A stretch of DNA of 64,000 nucleotides from Candidatus Gastranaerophilales bacterium (lineage in GTDB: Bacteria > Cyanobacteriota > Vampirovibrionia > Gastranaerophilales > Gastranaerophilaceae), in NCBI GenBank assembly GCA_944323135.1, contig CALURI010000007.1:49689-113688 (forward strand), given 5' to 3'. The translations under genes were made by a program, and so were the position numbers. Positions 42,829 through 50,954 of the stretch are shown in pieces. How positions within the stretch are numbered: the stretch's first letter is position 1; each line of letters begins with the position of its first letter. The notes under the pieces were generated by a model that was given only the letters and a program-made list of their open reading frames with translations, was not told where the DNA came from and made no database searches.

Positions 42829-44661
42829 TTATGCTGTAATTCCGTCTTGAGATTTAAATTGCATTTCATACAAATATCTGTATTTGCCGTTTTCGATATG
42901 TATTAATTCATCATGAGTTCCTAATTCTGCGAGTTCTCCGTCATTTATAACAGCAATCCTGTCTGCATTTTTAATTGTGGTTAACCTGTGAGCAATAACG
43001 AATACTGTTTTATTCTGAATCAGATTATCTAATGCTTTTTGAACAATTGCTTCTGATTTATTATCAAGAGCAGATGTTGCTTCATCTAAGATTACAATAG
43101 GTGCATCTTTAAGCATTGCACGGGCAATTGCAACTCTTTGCCTTTGCCCTCCCGAAAGCATTGTTCCGCGTTCTCCGACTATTGTATCAAGACCATTTTC
43201 CAATGTATGAGCAAATTCATCAAGATGTGCCATTTCAACAACTTTTGCCAATTGTTCTTCTGTAGCAGACTCATTCCCCATTAATATATTTTCTTTTATG
43301 GTGCCGGAGAACAAGAAATTGTCTTGAAATACAAAAGAGATATTGTTTCGGAGTGATTCAAGATTGAATTTTCTAATATCAATGCCGTCAAATTCAATAG
43401 AACCTGATTTTACATCATAAAATCTTGGTAAAAGACTTACAACCGTACTTTTGCCGCCGCCGGAGTTTCCGACAAGTGCAATAGTTTCACCCTTATTAAT
43501 ATGTAGAGAGAAGTTTTTCAATACCGGAGTATCTTCCTCATATTCAAACCATACATTTTTAAAGTCTATTGAATTATTTAAGTCTTTAAGTTCTATTGCA
43601 TTTTCAGGTGATTTGATTTGTGGTTGTAAATCAAACAATTCAAATACTCTGCTCATTGCAACAAATATATTTTGGAGGTTTGTTAAAGTATTCCCAAGAG
43701 TTTTCGTCGGTTTGTAAAGCAAAAGAAGAGATGTAACAAATGATGCAAAACTCCCTGCTGTCATTTGTCCTGTAAGAATTAAGTGGTTTCCGTAAGACAT
43801 AACAAGTGCGATGCCTATTGAACAAACAAAATACATAATTGGTGACATCCAGCCTACACGTTTTGTCAGCGACATTGCAAGGTGGAATTGTTCTAATATT
43901 TGATTATCAAATTTTTCATTTTGATCATTTTGCAGGTTATAAGCTGTCATAATTTTATTTCCTGCAAAAGTTTCGTTAAAATTAGTTGTCATGTTTCCGC
44001 CTACAACCATTGTTGCATTGGAAACTTTCTTTATCCTTTTGCGAATAAGTGTAACAGGAGTAATTGCAATTGCCATGATTGTTACGCCTATAATTGCAAG
44101 TTTCCATGAATTATATAATAAAACTCCGACAAGCCCAATAAGCCCGAAAAATGTTGCAATAAATGATTTTAACATATCAATAATATTTTTTGAAGCTGTA
44201 TCTGGATCGGTCAAAAATCTTGTTAATACAATACCTGAGGAATTAATATCAAAAAATTGCGGATCCATCGAAGTAAGTTTTTTGAATAAATCTTTTTTTA
44301 GAGACATTGAGATTTTTTGTCCAGTCCAATCGGTTAAATAATTGCTTGAATATTTAAGAATTCCTTGAAACAACGCAAAAGCAACTATTCCAAAAGGTAT
44401 AATCATTGCCAAAAAAGCTTGTGAATGAACGGTTATTCCTAAAAAAGTCCAAGTATGTTCGGGATTCCCGTTTACAACAAAGTCAAGGTATGGCTTTAGG
44501 GAGAGTGCTACAACACCGTCTAACAAACCCAAAGGAATTGCAATTATAAGATTTATAATTGCTCTTGGTAAAACCGGTTTTATATAAGGAAAGATTTTCC
44601 CAAGCAAATATTTATAATTGAAAGCATCTTTTGATGATGTTTTTTGTAGTTTATACTCCAT
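42829..44661 (-). CDS. MsbA-type ABC exporter (fused TM and ATPase)
   Basis: A homodimeric type IV ABC exporter for lipids or hydrophobic compounds. Six membrane helices lie within about 20-330, followed by an ATPase domain with Walker A G-N-S-G-G-G-K-S-T (about 394), signature L-S-G-G-Q-R-Q-R, Walker B I-V-I-L-D-E-A-T-S-A-L-D and the switch His in I-A-H-R-L-T. The 610 residues match MsbA (582). Given lpxK in this window, lipid A or LPS flipping is the leading guess but not provable. It is divergent from ugd. Confidence 0.93.
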   Translation of the reverse strand: MEYKLQKTSSKDAFNYKYLLGKIFPYIKPVLPRAIINLIIAIPLGLLDGVVALSLKPYLDFVVNGNPEHTWTFLGITVHSQAFLAMIIPFGIVAFALFQGILKYSSNYLTDWTGQKISMSLKKDLFKKLTSMDPQFFDINSSGIVLTRFLTDPDTASKNIIDMLKSFIATFFGLIGLVGVLLYNSWKLAIIGVTIMAIAITPVTLIRKRIKKVSNATMVVGGNMTTNFNETFAGNKIMTAYNLQNDQNEKFDNQILEQFHLAMSLTKRVGWMSPIMYFVCSIGIALVMSYGNHLILTGQMTAGSFASFVTSLLLLYKPTKTLGNTLTNLQNIFVAMSRVFELFDLQPQIKSPENAIELKDLNNSIDFKNVWFEYEEDTPVLKNFSLHINKGETIALVGNSGGGKSTVVSLLPRFYDVKSGSIEFDGIDIRKFNLESLRNNISFVFQDNFLFSGTIKENILMGNESATEEQLAKVVEMAHLDEFAHTLENGLDTIVGERGTMLSGGQRQRVAIARAMLKDAPIVILDEATSALDNKSEAIVQKALDNLIQNKTVFVIAHRLTTIKNADRIAVINDGELAELGTHDELIHIENGKYRYLYEMQFKSQDGITA

Positions 44662-44755
44662 AAAATTTCCTTTTTATACTGTTCACTATCCCTTTAATAA
44701 GTGAAAAAATTTTTTAACCACCTATATAATCTTATTATCTCACAAAAATATTTTT

Positions 44756-44766
44756 TGTGTTATTAT
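44756..44766 (+). promoter_or_regulatory. Extended -10 promoter of ugd
   Basis: TGTGTTATTAT, the same TGTG-N-TA pattern as other promoters of the window, 35 bases before ATG 44802, which has a GGAG ribosome binding site. Confidence 0.4.
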
Positions 44767-44801
44767 TTGTTTATAAATAGTTTTAAGGAAATGGAGTAGA
44801 G

Positions 44802-46106
44802 ATGAAGATTTGTGTAATAGGAACTGGTTATGTCGGATTGGTAGCAGGAACTTGCCTTGCAGATATGGGGAATGATGTTATTTGTGTAGATAATGACTTG
44901 GAAAAATTAAAGAAACTTCATGAAGGTATTGTTCCTATTTATGAACCTGGTTTGGAAGAACTTATAAAGGCAAATGTCGCAGAAGGACGATTACAATTCT
45001 CATCTGATTTAGATAGTGCTGTTAAACAGTCATTAGTCTGCTTTATAGCGGTTGGAACTCCTCAAAGTGAAGACGGATCTGCTGATATGAAGTATGTTAT
45101 GACCGTTGCGGAAAGCATCGGTAAAGCGATAAACGGTTATAAAGTGATTGTTGATAAATCTACAGTCCCGGTCGGAACTGCTGATAAGGTTGCAGAAACT
45201 ATTAGAAAATATTATGACGGTGAGTTTGATGTGGTTTCTAATCCGGAATTTTTAAAACAAGGTGCAGCTGTCGATGACTTTTTAAAACCTGACAGGGTTG
45301 TAATTGGTTCTAATTCTCCAAAGGCTACTGCAATTATGCAGGAAGTCTATGCTCCGTTTTTCAGAACCGCAAGCAGATTTGTTATTATGGATGTTAAGTC
45401 TGCTGAAATGACTAAATATGCAGCAAATTCATTTTTGGCAATAAAAATTTCTTATGCAAATGAAATTGCAAATATTTGTGAGGCTGTCGGTGCTGATGCT
45501 GAGATGGTACGTATCGGAATGTGTTCTGATAAACGTATCGGTTCTCAATTTTTGTTCCCGGGACTTGGTTATGGAGGAAGCTGCTTCCCGAAAGATGTAA
45601 AAGCTTTACTTAAAACTGCAAAGGATAATAATTGCGGGTATAGGCTTATTGAGGCTGCTGATGAAGTTAATAAAGAACAAAGAGTTATATTTATTAATAA
45701 AATCCTCGGACGTTTTGGACTGAACTTATCTAATATGACATTTGCTGTTTGGGGATTGACTTTTAAACCTAAAACAAATGATATGAGAATGTCGCCTTCT
45801 ATTACTATAATTAATGCGTTATTAGAATTTGGGGCAAAAGTTCAAGCATTTGATCCAAAAGGTTTTGAACAAGCTAAAAATATTTGGGGTGACAGAATTA
45901 CTTATGCAAAGAATGCTTATGATGCATTGGAAGGTGCAGATTGTCTTTTACTGTTAACTGAGTGGAATGAATTCAGACGTCCTGATTTTGATAAAATTAA
46001 AACATTGCTTAAATCACCAGTTATATTTGACGGAAGAAACCAGTATGATCCCGAACGGTTAAAACAACGCGGTTTTGAATACCATTGTGTAGGAAAAAGA
46101 AATTAA
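44802..46106 (+). CDS. ugd: UDP-glucose 6-dehydrogenase
   Basis: Oxidises UDP-glucose to UDP-glucuronate with two NAD+ for surface polysaccharides. The Rossmann start I-G-T-G-Y-V-G-L-V-A-G-T lies at 6-17, and the catalytic Cys is in G-Y-G-G-S-C-F-P-K-D (about 259-268). The C-terminal UDP-binding half follows. The 434 residues match the family. Stands alone between the ABC exporter and tRNA-Leu; a perfect palindrome serves as its terminator. Confidence 0.96.
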   Translation: MKICVIGTGYVGLVAGTCLADMGNDVICVDNDLEKLKKLHEGIVPIYEPGLEELIKANVAEGRLQFSSDLDSAVKQSLVCFIAVGTPQSEDGSADMKYVMTVAESIGKAINGYKVIVDKSTVPVGTADKVAETIRKYYDGEFDVVSNPEFLKQGAAVDDFLKPDRVVIGSNSPKATAIMQEVYAPFFRTASRFVIMDVKSAEMTKYAANSFLAIKISYANEIANICEAVGADAEMVRIGMCSDKRIGSQFLFPGLGYGGSCFPKDVKALLKTAKDNNCGYRLIEAADEVNKEQRVIFINKILGRFGLNLSNMTFAVWGLTFKPKTNDMRMSPSITIINALLEFGAKVQAFDPKGFEQAKNIWGDRITYAKNAYDALEGADCLLLLTEWNEFRRPDFDKIKTLLKSPVIFDGRNQYDPERLKQRGFEYHCVGKRN

Positions 46107-46132
46107 AGTTTATTTTAGTAAATTTAATATAC

Positions 46133-46172
46133 TGTAGAACCCGACAATTTATATAAATTGTCGGGTTCTACA
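46133..46172 (+). terminator. 40-base perfect palindrome after ugd (terminator-like)
   Basis: Twenty-base perfect arms without a spacer; the core is AGAACCCGACAATTTAT and its complement. The tail is ATATTTTATTAT rather than a clean T-run. It is the best terminator candidate for ugd, and could equally end transcription of tRNA-Leu from the other strand. Confidence 0.65.
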
Positions 46173-46205
46173 TATTTTATTATAAAAATTAGTAATTGTA
46201 AAATA

Positions 46206-46284
46206 TGGGCATGAAGAGACTCGAACTCCCACGCGTTAGCACTAGTTCCTAAGACTAGCGTGTCTACCATTCCACCACATGCCC
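46206..46284 (-). tRNA. tRNA-Leu (anticodon TAG)
   Basis: A 79-base class II tRNA on the minus strand: acceptor GGGCATG/CATGCCC, D-arm with GGTAGACAC, anticodon loop CTTAGGA giving UAG (CUN Leu), a short variable arm (about 10 bases), T-loop TTCGAGT, discriminator A, no encoded CCA. A degenerate copy lies just upstream. Confidence 0.95.
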
Positions 46285-46304
46285 ATATTTAATTTTCAAT
46301 CAGT

Positions 46305-46402
46305 CTTTTTAAGCCTGAGGCGTGTCTACCCCTCTCTCAAAACCTGACATTTAGTCAGCTTTTGTTCGGCAGAGTACCACATGCCATATTTAATTTTCAA
46401 TC
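46305..46402 (-). repeat. Degenerate partial copy of tRNA-Leu with an insertion
   Basis: GCGTGTCTACC (46320-46330) and ACCACATGCC plus 17 bases of flank (46376-46402) repeat the 5' half of tRNA-Leu and its upstream flank (46259-46301, one base different). They are split by about 45 bases that are absent from the tRNA and contain a CTGAC/GTCAG hairpin. No anticodon or T-arm is intact, so it is not a working tRNA. Confidence 0.65.
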
Positions 46403-46461
46403 TGTTCCGCCCAACTGCGCGTAAATTTAATTTACTCGGAACAAGCTTAATTGTCAATAGT

Positions 46462-46863
46462 TTATATTTTAATGTCTATATTCTTTGCCGTTTCAAGTAT
46501 TAGATCAAAAGATGATTTCATATTTTTATGTAAATTTACTGCGCCGCATTTTTGTGCAATTGCTAAGAGTTTATTGCTTGTGGTTTTATATTTTAGGATT
46601 TGTTCAGGAGTTCGCGGGATTGAATATAATTCCTGAGAATACAATTCAAGAGTTTTGTCTTTTGCCAGTTCTTTATTAAATATTTCTGTTTCTTTAAGAA
46701 GCACTTTTTCATAAAGTGCTAAAGAATCTGCCTGATTCATGAATGCATCTAAGGCTTCATTTTCGCCTCGTTTAATTTTTGCAAATGGCTTTGGATTTAA
46801 TTTACGTGTTATAATTTTTTGTTTTAATGTAATTGTATTTGGTTTGAGTTTTCTTATTTTCAT
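46462..46863 (-). CDS. Hypothetical protein, 133 residues
   Basis: Unrecognised. Very basic N-terminus (M-K-I-R-K-L-K-P-N-T-I-T-L-K-Q-K), then a helical, Leu/Glu-rich body (about 45-133) with no membrane segment. The upstream site is weak. The frame is well filled with ordinary codons and shows no competing gene on the other strand, so it is probably real. Lies between the broken tRNA-Leu copy and the divergent fucosyltransferase. Confidence 0.6.
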   Translation of the reverse strand: MKIRKLKPNTITLKQKIITRKLNPKPFAKIKRGENEALDAFMNQADSLALYEKVLLKETEIFNKELAKDKTLELYSQELYSIPRTPEQILKYKTTSNKLLAIAQKCGAVNLHKNMKSSFDLILETAKNIDIKI

Positions 46864-47021
46864 GTTTGATTTGTTAAAAATTATATTTCGATTTTAATTT
46901 AAAGTGCATTTTTAATAGTATATTTGTAAAATTTTATTGTCAATATTTATTTTTTTAGTATGCTATTTTTTGTTAAGATATTTTAGTGTAGCTCAATAAA
47001 AGATTTTTTAAGGATTGTTTA

Positions 47022-47915
47022 GTGAAAATTGTTCGTTTAGTTGGAAGACTTGGAAACCAGATGTTCATTTATGCTTTTGCAAGGGCTCTTGAATATTATA
47101 CCGGTGACGATGTATTTTTTGATATTTCTTCTCTTGTTCAACATTCAAGAGATGATTTACAGCTTGATAAAATTTTTAATATAAATCTTAAAGTTATTCC
47201 TTATAATAAAATTCCTTTAAAATATAAAGAATCTCTGTTTACTAAAGTTCCATTTATAAAAAATCATAAAAAATTATTTGCATTGTTCTTTTTAAAAAGT
47301 AAAACATTTATAACAGAAGGGAATTTTATAAATATATATAATCCTGATTTGTTAAATATTCAGAAGGATGCTTATTATTCCGGATTTTTTCAATGTGAAA
47401 AGTATTTTAACCCTATAGAAGATGAAATAAGAAAGGCATTCACATTTAAACCTGTTGAAAATCAGTCATTAATTGAAAAACGCAGGGAAATAGAGCAATA
47501 TGAATGCCCTATTTTTATAAATGTTCGCCGCGGAGATTTCGTAGAGCTTGATAAAAATAATGTTGTTCATTGGCTTTGCGATATTTCTTATTACAAGAAA
47601 GCAACTGATTTTATGAAAAAGAAATTTCCGAATTGTACATTTATTGCTGTTTCAGATGAGCCTGAGTGGCTTGTTGATAATTTAAAAATAGATTATCCGT
47701 TTAAAATTTATTCGAGCGATACACCTTATCTTGATATTTATTTATTGCAAGCCTGTAAACATGGGATTTGTGCAAATTCAAGTTATTCCTGGTGGGCAGC
47801 TTGGCTAATCGAAAATAAAGATAAAGTTATTATTGCACCTGAACCGTGGTTTGAGGTAGGCAGAAAATCAGATATTATACCTGATGAATGGATTAAAATT
47901 CCGCGCTTAGGTTGA
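47022..47915 (+). CDS. GT11 alpha-1,2-fucosyltransferase-like glycosyltransferase
   Basis: Transfers L-fucose from GDP-fucose to galactose of a surface glycan. Start is GTG 47022 with AAGGA eight bases upstream. Family motifs: G-R-L-G-N-Q-M-F-I-Y-A-F-A-R-A-L (about 8-23), the donor-binding I-N-V-R-R-G-D-F (about 165-172) and S-S-Y-S-W-W-A-A-W-L (about 250-259). The 297 residues are typical of GT11. In gut organisms such enzymes decorate O-antigen or capsule with host-like fucosylated sugars. No other polysaccharide gene is adjacent, though ugd is 1 kb away. Confidence 0.92.
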   Translation: MKIVRLVGRLGNQMFIYAFARALEYYTGDDVFFDISSLVQHSRDDLQLDKIFNINLKVIPYNKIPLKYKESLFTKVPFIKNHKKLFALFFLKSKTFITEGNFINIYNPDLLNIQKDAYYSGFFQCEKYFNPIEDEIRKAFTFKPVENQSLIEKRREIEQYECPIFINVRRGDFVELDKNNVVHWLCDISYYKKATDFMKKKFPNCTFIAVSDEPEWLVDNLKIDYPFKIYSSDTPYLDIYLLQACKHGICANSSYSWWAAWLIENKDKVIIAPEPWFEVGRKSDIIPDEWIKIPRLG

Positions 47916-48053
47916 CATTTTTTCGGGGTGAGCAGAATTTGAAAGTATTATTTCATAATATTCATTTTTGTCGATATTTACGCCCATATTTTTGGGGTCT
48001 GCAAATTTTTTCTTTTTACTTTTGTTTAATAATTTCTTGTAATCGCCTGCCAT
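47907..48053 (-). CDS. Small basic protein, 48 residues (tentative)
   Basis: A 48-codon frame opposite the gap after the fucosyltransferase, overlapping its last nine bases. It begins M-A-G-D-Y-K-K-L-L-N-K-S-K-K-K-K-F-A-D-P and has a defined soluble middle (N-M-G-V-N-I-D-K-N-E-Y-Y-E). The ATG is preceded by a TATAAT-like box eight bases upstream rather than a Shine-Dalgarno, matching the leaderless pattern seen elsewhere. No family recognised; it could be chance. Confidence 0.45.
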   Translation of the reverse strand: MAGDYKKLLNKSKKKKFADPKNMGVNIDKNEYYEIILSNSAHPEKMST

Positions 48054-48086
48054 AGTTATATTATATTACAAAATTTTAAAAATTGC

Positions 48087-48115
48087 TTGAAATTTTTCTG
48101 CGTTTGGTTTACGAT
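48087..48115 (+). promoter_or_regulatory. Promoter of rplS
   Basis: TTGAAA (48087-48092), 17-base spacer, TACGAT (48110-48115). The resulting leader is about 80 bases long. Confidence 0.5.
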
Positions 48116-48128
48116 ATTTTTGCGTGCG

Positions 48129-48151
48129 TCGATGTATTTGTGGAACATCGA
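48129..48151 (+). promoter_or_regulatory. Hairpin in the rplS leader
   Basis: TCGATGT (48129-48135) pairs with ACATCGA (48145-48151) around a nine-base loop, between the promoter and the AAAGGAATT site of rplS. L19 leaders that bind the protein are known in other phyla; whether this is one is a guess. Confidence 0.35.
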
Positions 48152-48203
48152 TTAAAGGAATTTGAAATAAGTACGAAATATAAAGTTATAAAGGAATTTT
48201 GAA

Positions 48204-48557
48204 ATGAACCCTATTATTGATGAATTGGAAAAATCTTATTTAAGAGAAAACATTCCGGAAACTAATCCTGGTGACACTGTAAAAGTTTTCGTTAGAATTG
48301 TTGAAGGTAACAAAGAAAGAATTCAGGCTTTCGAAGGAACTGTTATTAAAAAACACGGTTCAGGTATTAATAAAACTATTACCGTTAGAAAAGTTTTCCA
48401 AGGTGTTGGTGTTGAACGTGTATTCTTACTTAACTCTCCAAGAATTGATAAAATTACTGTTCTTAGAAAAGGTGATGTAAGACGTTCTAAACTTTACTAC
48501 TTAAGAGAACGTTCTGGTAAAGCAACTCGTATCAAGGAAAAAATTGAAAAAAGATAA
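48204..48557 (+). CDS. rplS: 50S ribosomal protein L19
   Basis: Sits at the 30S-50S interface. The 117 residues match L19: [12 protein letters not shown] near the start, [10 protein letters not shown], the [15 protein letters not shown] motif and the C-terminal [10 protein letters not shown]. First of rplS-rbgA-rnhB, an order common in Firmicutes. It overlaps rbgA by 14 bases. Confidence 0.98.
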   Translation: MNPIIDELEKSYLRENIPETNPGDTVKVFVRIVEGNKERIQAFEGTVIKKHGSGINKTITVRKVFQGVGVERVFLLNSPRIDKITVLRKGDVRRSKLYYLRERSGKATRIKEKIEKR

Positions 48558-49392
48558 GCTTCATATACATTGGTATCCGGGACACATTGCTAAAGCTGAA
48601 AAGAAACTTAAAGAACAGCTGTCTTTAGTCGATGCCGTTATAGAAGTTATTGATGCAAGATTGCCTTTATCAAGCAGTTATGATAATATTACGGGGCTTT
48701 TAGGTGAAAAGCCCCGTTTAATATTGCTTAATAAAGCTGATTTGACAAATTCTGATGAACTTAATAAATTTATCAAAATATTGGAGGAGAAATCAGGTTT
48801 TCCTGTTTTAAAATCTGATGCTAAAAATTATAAAGATTTAAATATTGTTGTAAAAAAAGTTGTAGAGCTTTCTGAACCAAGAATTCAAGCTTTAATGAAA
48901 AAGGGATTATTGAGAAGACCTGCAAGAGTTATGGTTGTTGGGATGCCCAATGTGGGGAAATCCAGTATTATAAATAAATTGACGAAATCATCAAAAACAA
49001 AAATAGGGGCAAAAGCAGGGGTTACAAGGCAACAGCAATGGGTAAGGATTAACCCCCAGCTTGATTTGTTGGATACTCCAGGAATTATTCCTATGAAGCA
49101 GGAGGATCAGGCAAGAGCTAAGAAATTGGCATTTGTAAATGCTGTTTCAGAAAATGCTTATTCTAATGAAATTGTTGCAAAAGAGCTTTTGTCGCTTCTC
49201 GAAGAAAAATATCCGCAAGCTGTAAAAGATTTTTATAAAATTGATAATATTTCTCTTGAAGATATTGCAAGTGCAAGAAATTGGATAGTTTCAGGCGGAA
49301 ATCCTGATATTGAACGCACCTCTGTATATATTTTAAGAGATTTCAGAGAAGGTAAAATAGGTAAATTTATTCTTGATGATGTTGAGGAATAG
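48544..49392 (+). CDS. rbgA: Ribosome biogenesis GTPase RbgA/YlqF
   Basis: Assembles the late 50S subunit. A circularly permuted GTPase: the G4 motif L-N-K-A-D (about 59-63) comes before G1 G-M-P-N-V-G-K-S-S (about 133-141) and G3 D-T-P-G (about 180). The N-terminus [11 protein letters not shown] is diagnostic. Start is TTG 48544 with AAGGA six bases ahead, inside the rplS end; no better ATG exists upstream. The length of 282 is normal. Confidence 0.95.
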   Translation: MKKDKLHIHWYPGHIAKAEKKLKEQLSLVDAVIEVIDARLPLSSSYDNITGLLGEKPRLILLNKADLTNSDELNKFIKILEEKSGFPVLKSDAKNYKDLNIVVKKVVELSEPRIQALMKKGLLRRPARVMVVGMPNVGKSSIINKLTKSSKTKIGAKAGVTRQQQWVRINPQLDLLDTPGIIPMKQEDQARAKKLAFVNAVSENAYSNEIVAKELLSLLEEKYPQAVKDFYKIDNISLEDIASARNWIVSGGNPDIERTSVYILRDFREGKIGKFILDDVEE

Positions 49393-49394
49393 AT

Positions 49395-50126
49395 ATGGTA
49401 AAAGATTTACAGACAAAATTGACTTCTGATTCAAGAATTATAAAATTGTTTGCTTTTGATTTGGCTCAAAAGCGGGTTGTAATAGGTACTGATGAAGCTG
49501 GCAGAGGATGTGGAGCCGGCGGTGTATTTGCGAGTGCTGTATGTTTTAATAATGGTTCAAAAGAGCTTGTTGAAGAACTTGCGGAATTGAATGACAGTAA
49601 AAAATTATCTGCAAAAAAGCGCGAAGCATTATATGATGTTATAAGGGCAAATACGATTAATTCAACTATTTGTATTGAGGTTGAAGAAATAGAGAAAATA
49701 AATATTTTGAATGCTTCGTTAAAGGCTATGCGTTTGGCGTGTGAAAATGTACTAAATCAGCTTTATCCGGTTCCGGAGAATAGTGAAAATTTGATGGCAC
49801 GCAATATTTCTGCAAAAAATGAAATTATGATTTTGATTGATGGGAATAAAAGAATCCGTGATTTTAATTATTCTCAAAAATATGTTATAAAAGGAGATGC
49901 AACATCTGCTTCAATTGCTGCAGCAAGTATTTTAGCAAAGGTTAGCCGTGATAGGTATATGTTAAAGTTGGATGAAGAATTCCCTCAATATAAATGGAGG
50001 GAAAACGCAGGATACTTAACAAAAGAGCACATGGCATTAATAGATAAATACGGTCTATGTAAATACCACAGACCGTCATATTTGGAAAAACATTTTGCCA
50101 AACAAGAACAGCTAAGTTTATTTTAA
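49395..50126 (+). CDS. rnhB: Ribonuclease HII
   Basis: Removes ribonucleotides from DNA-RNA hybrids. The active site starts with G-T-D-E-A-G-R-G (about 32-39), and D-S-K-K-L and the late Asp in L-I-D-G-N-K follow; K-G-D-A-T-S-A-S-I-A-A-A-S-I-L-A-K is the family core. The 243 residues are longer than E. coli RNase HII (198), with an N-terminal extension of about 30 and an insert near 120-140. Two bases after rbgA. Confidence 0.95.
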   Translation: MVKDLQTKLTSDSRIIKLFAFDLAQKRVVIGTDEAGRGCGAGGVFASAVCFNNGSKELVEELAELNDSKKLSAKKREALYDVIRANTINSTICIEVEEIEKINILNASLKAMRLACENVLNQLYPVPENSENLMARNISAKNEIMILIDGNKRIRDFNYSQKYVIKGDATSASIAAASILAKVSRDRYMLKLDEEFPQYKWRENAGYLTKEHMALIDKYGLCKYHRPSYLEKHFAKQEQLSLF

Positions 50127-50898
50127 AGATTGTAAGGATAATCTTTTTTGTATTGCCAGTTATCCAGTTCTAAAAGTCCAGCACAATATCTGGGATCTGA
50201 TTCGCAGTTAGATAACCTTTGTGTTCTTGTTTTTGAACCTGCTTGTGCAAAAACGCTAAACGATAAATTTTTATTCGCGTTAAATTCATATCCTGCAGGA
50301 CAAATTACAAATCTGTATCTGTCTCTGCCTTCTTCATTTGGAAATTTTTCTCCGTTATAATCGTAAATAAAATCTATACAACTGCCATTTCTCATAAGAA
50401 ATGAGCTTCCGTCATTTAGTGTAACTTTAAACAGGTTTGTATTTTCATCTTTCTCTGTTTTAATATAATTAAGATATTTTTTCAGATAATTATTAAAATA
50501 GATTTCTGTGTTTTCAGCATCTGTATCATCATACAATCCTGTATCAGGATCTTTAGCTATAACATCAGCTTTAGTCCATTCTTTAGCAGGGCCGTTTTCA
50601 TTTTCAGAAAAAAGTATTGCCTGTTGCATTGTGCTGTAAAATTTTTTTAATCTTGCTGATGCTTCAGATCTTTTATGGTTTTGTATTAATGCCGGCATAG
50701 TCAAAGCCGCAACAACCCCTATGATTCCCAGAGTAATCAAAACTTCCGCAAACGTAAAACCAAAATGTCTATTTAAGTGATGTTTTATATCACTATTATT
50801 GCACATGTTTTTAAGAAAGTAAATAGGTGTGTTTAAATGGCTTGTTATACTTGCATTTTGCGGGGGGGGGGCACTCTCAAAGCTTCTCTATTAAACAT
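50123..50898 (-). CDS. Prepilin E (type IV pilin-like), start separated from body by a C10 run
   Basis: Starts at ATG 50898 (GGAGG seven bases ahead) as M-F-N-R-E-A-L-R-V-P-P-P, then ten C (50871-50862); as written it ends at TAA a few codons on. With one more C or a -1 shift it continues P-Q-N-A-S-I-T-S... for about 35 residues to R-H-F-G-F-T-F-A-E-V-L-I-T-L-G-I-I-G and the pilin body. A downstream ATG at 50806 inside the leader could also serve but has no clear ribosome binding site. The globular part has four Cys and a D/N-rich middle. Its leader aligns codon for codon with prepilin D. The stop overlaps convergent rnhB by four bases. Confidence 0.78.
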
Positions 50899-50954
50899 TT
50901 TTCAACCTCCTGACTTTTCTTTATTATTTATTATTTTTTGGTTTTTGTCAAGTG

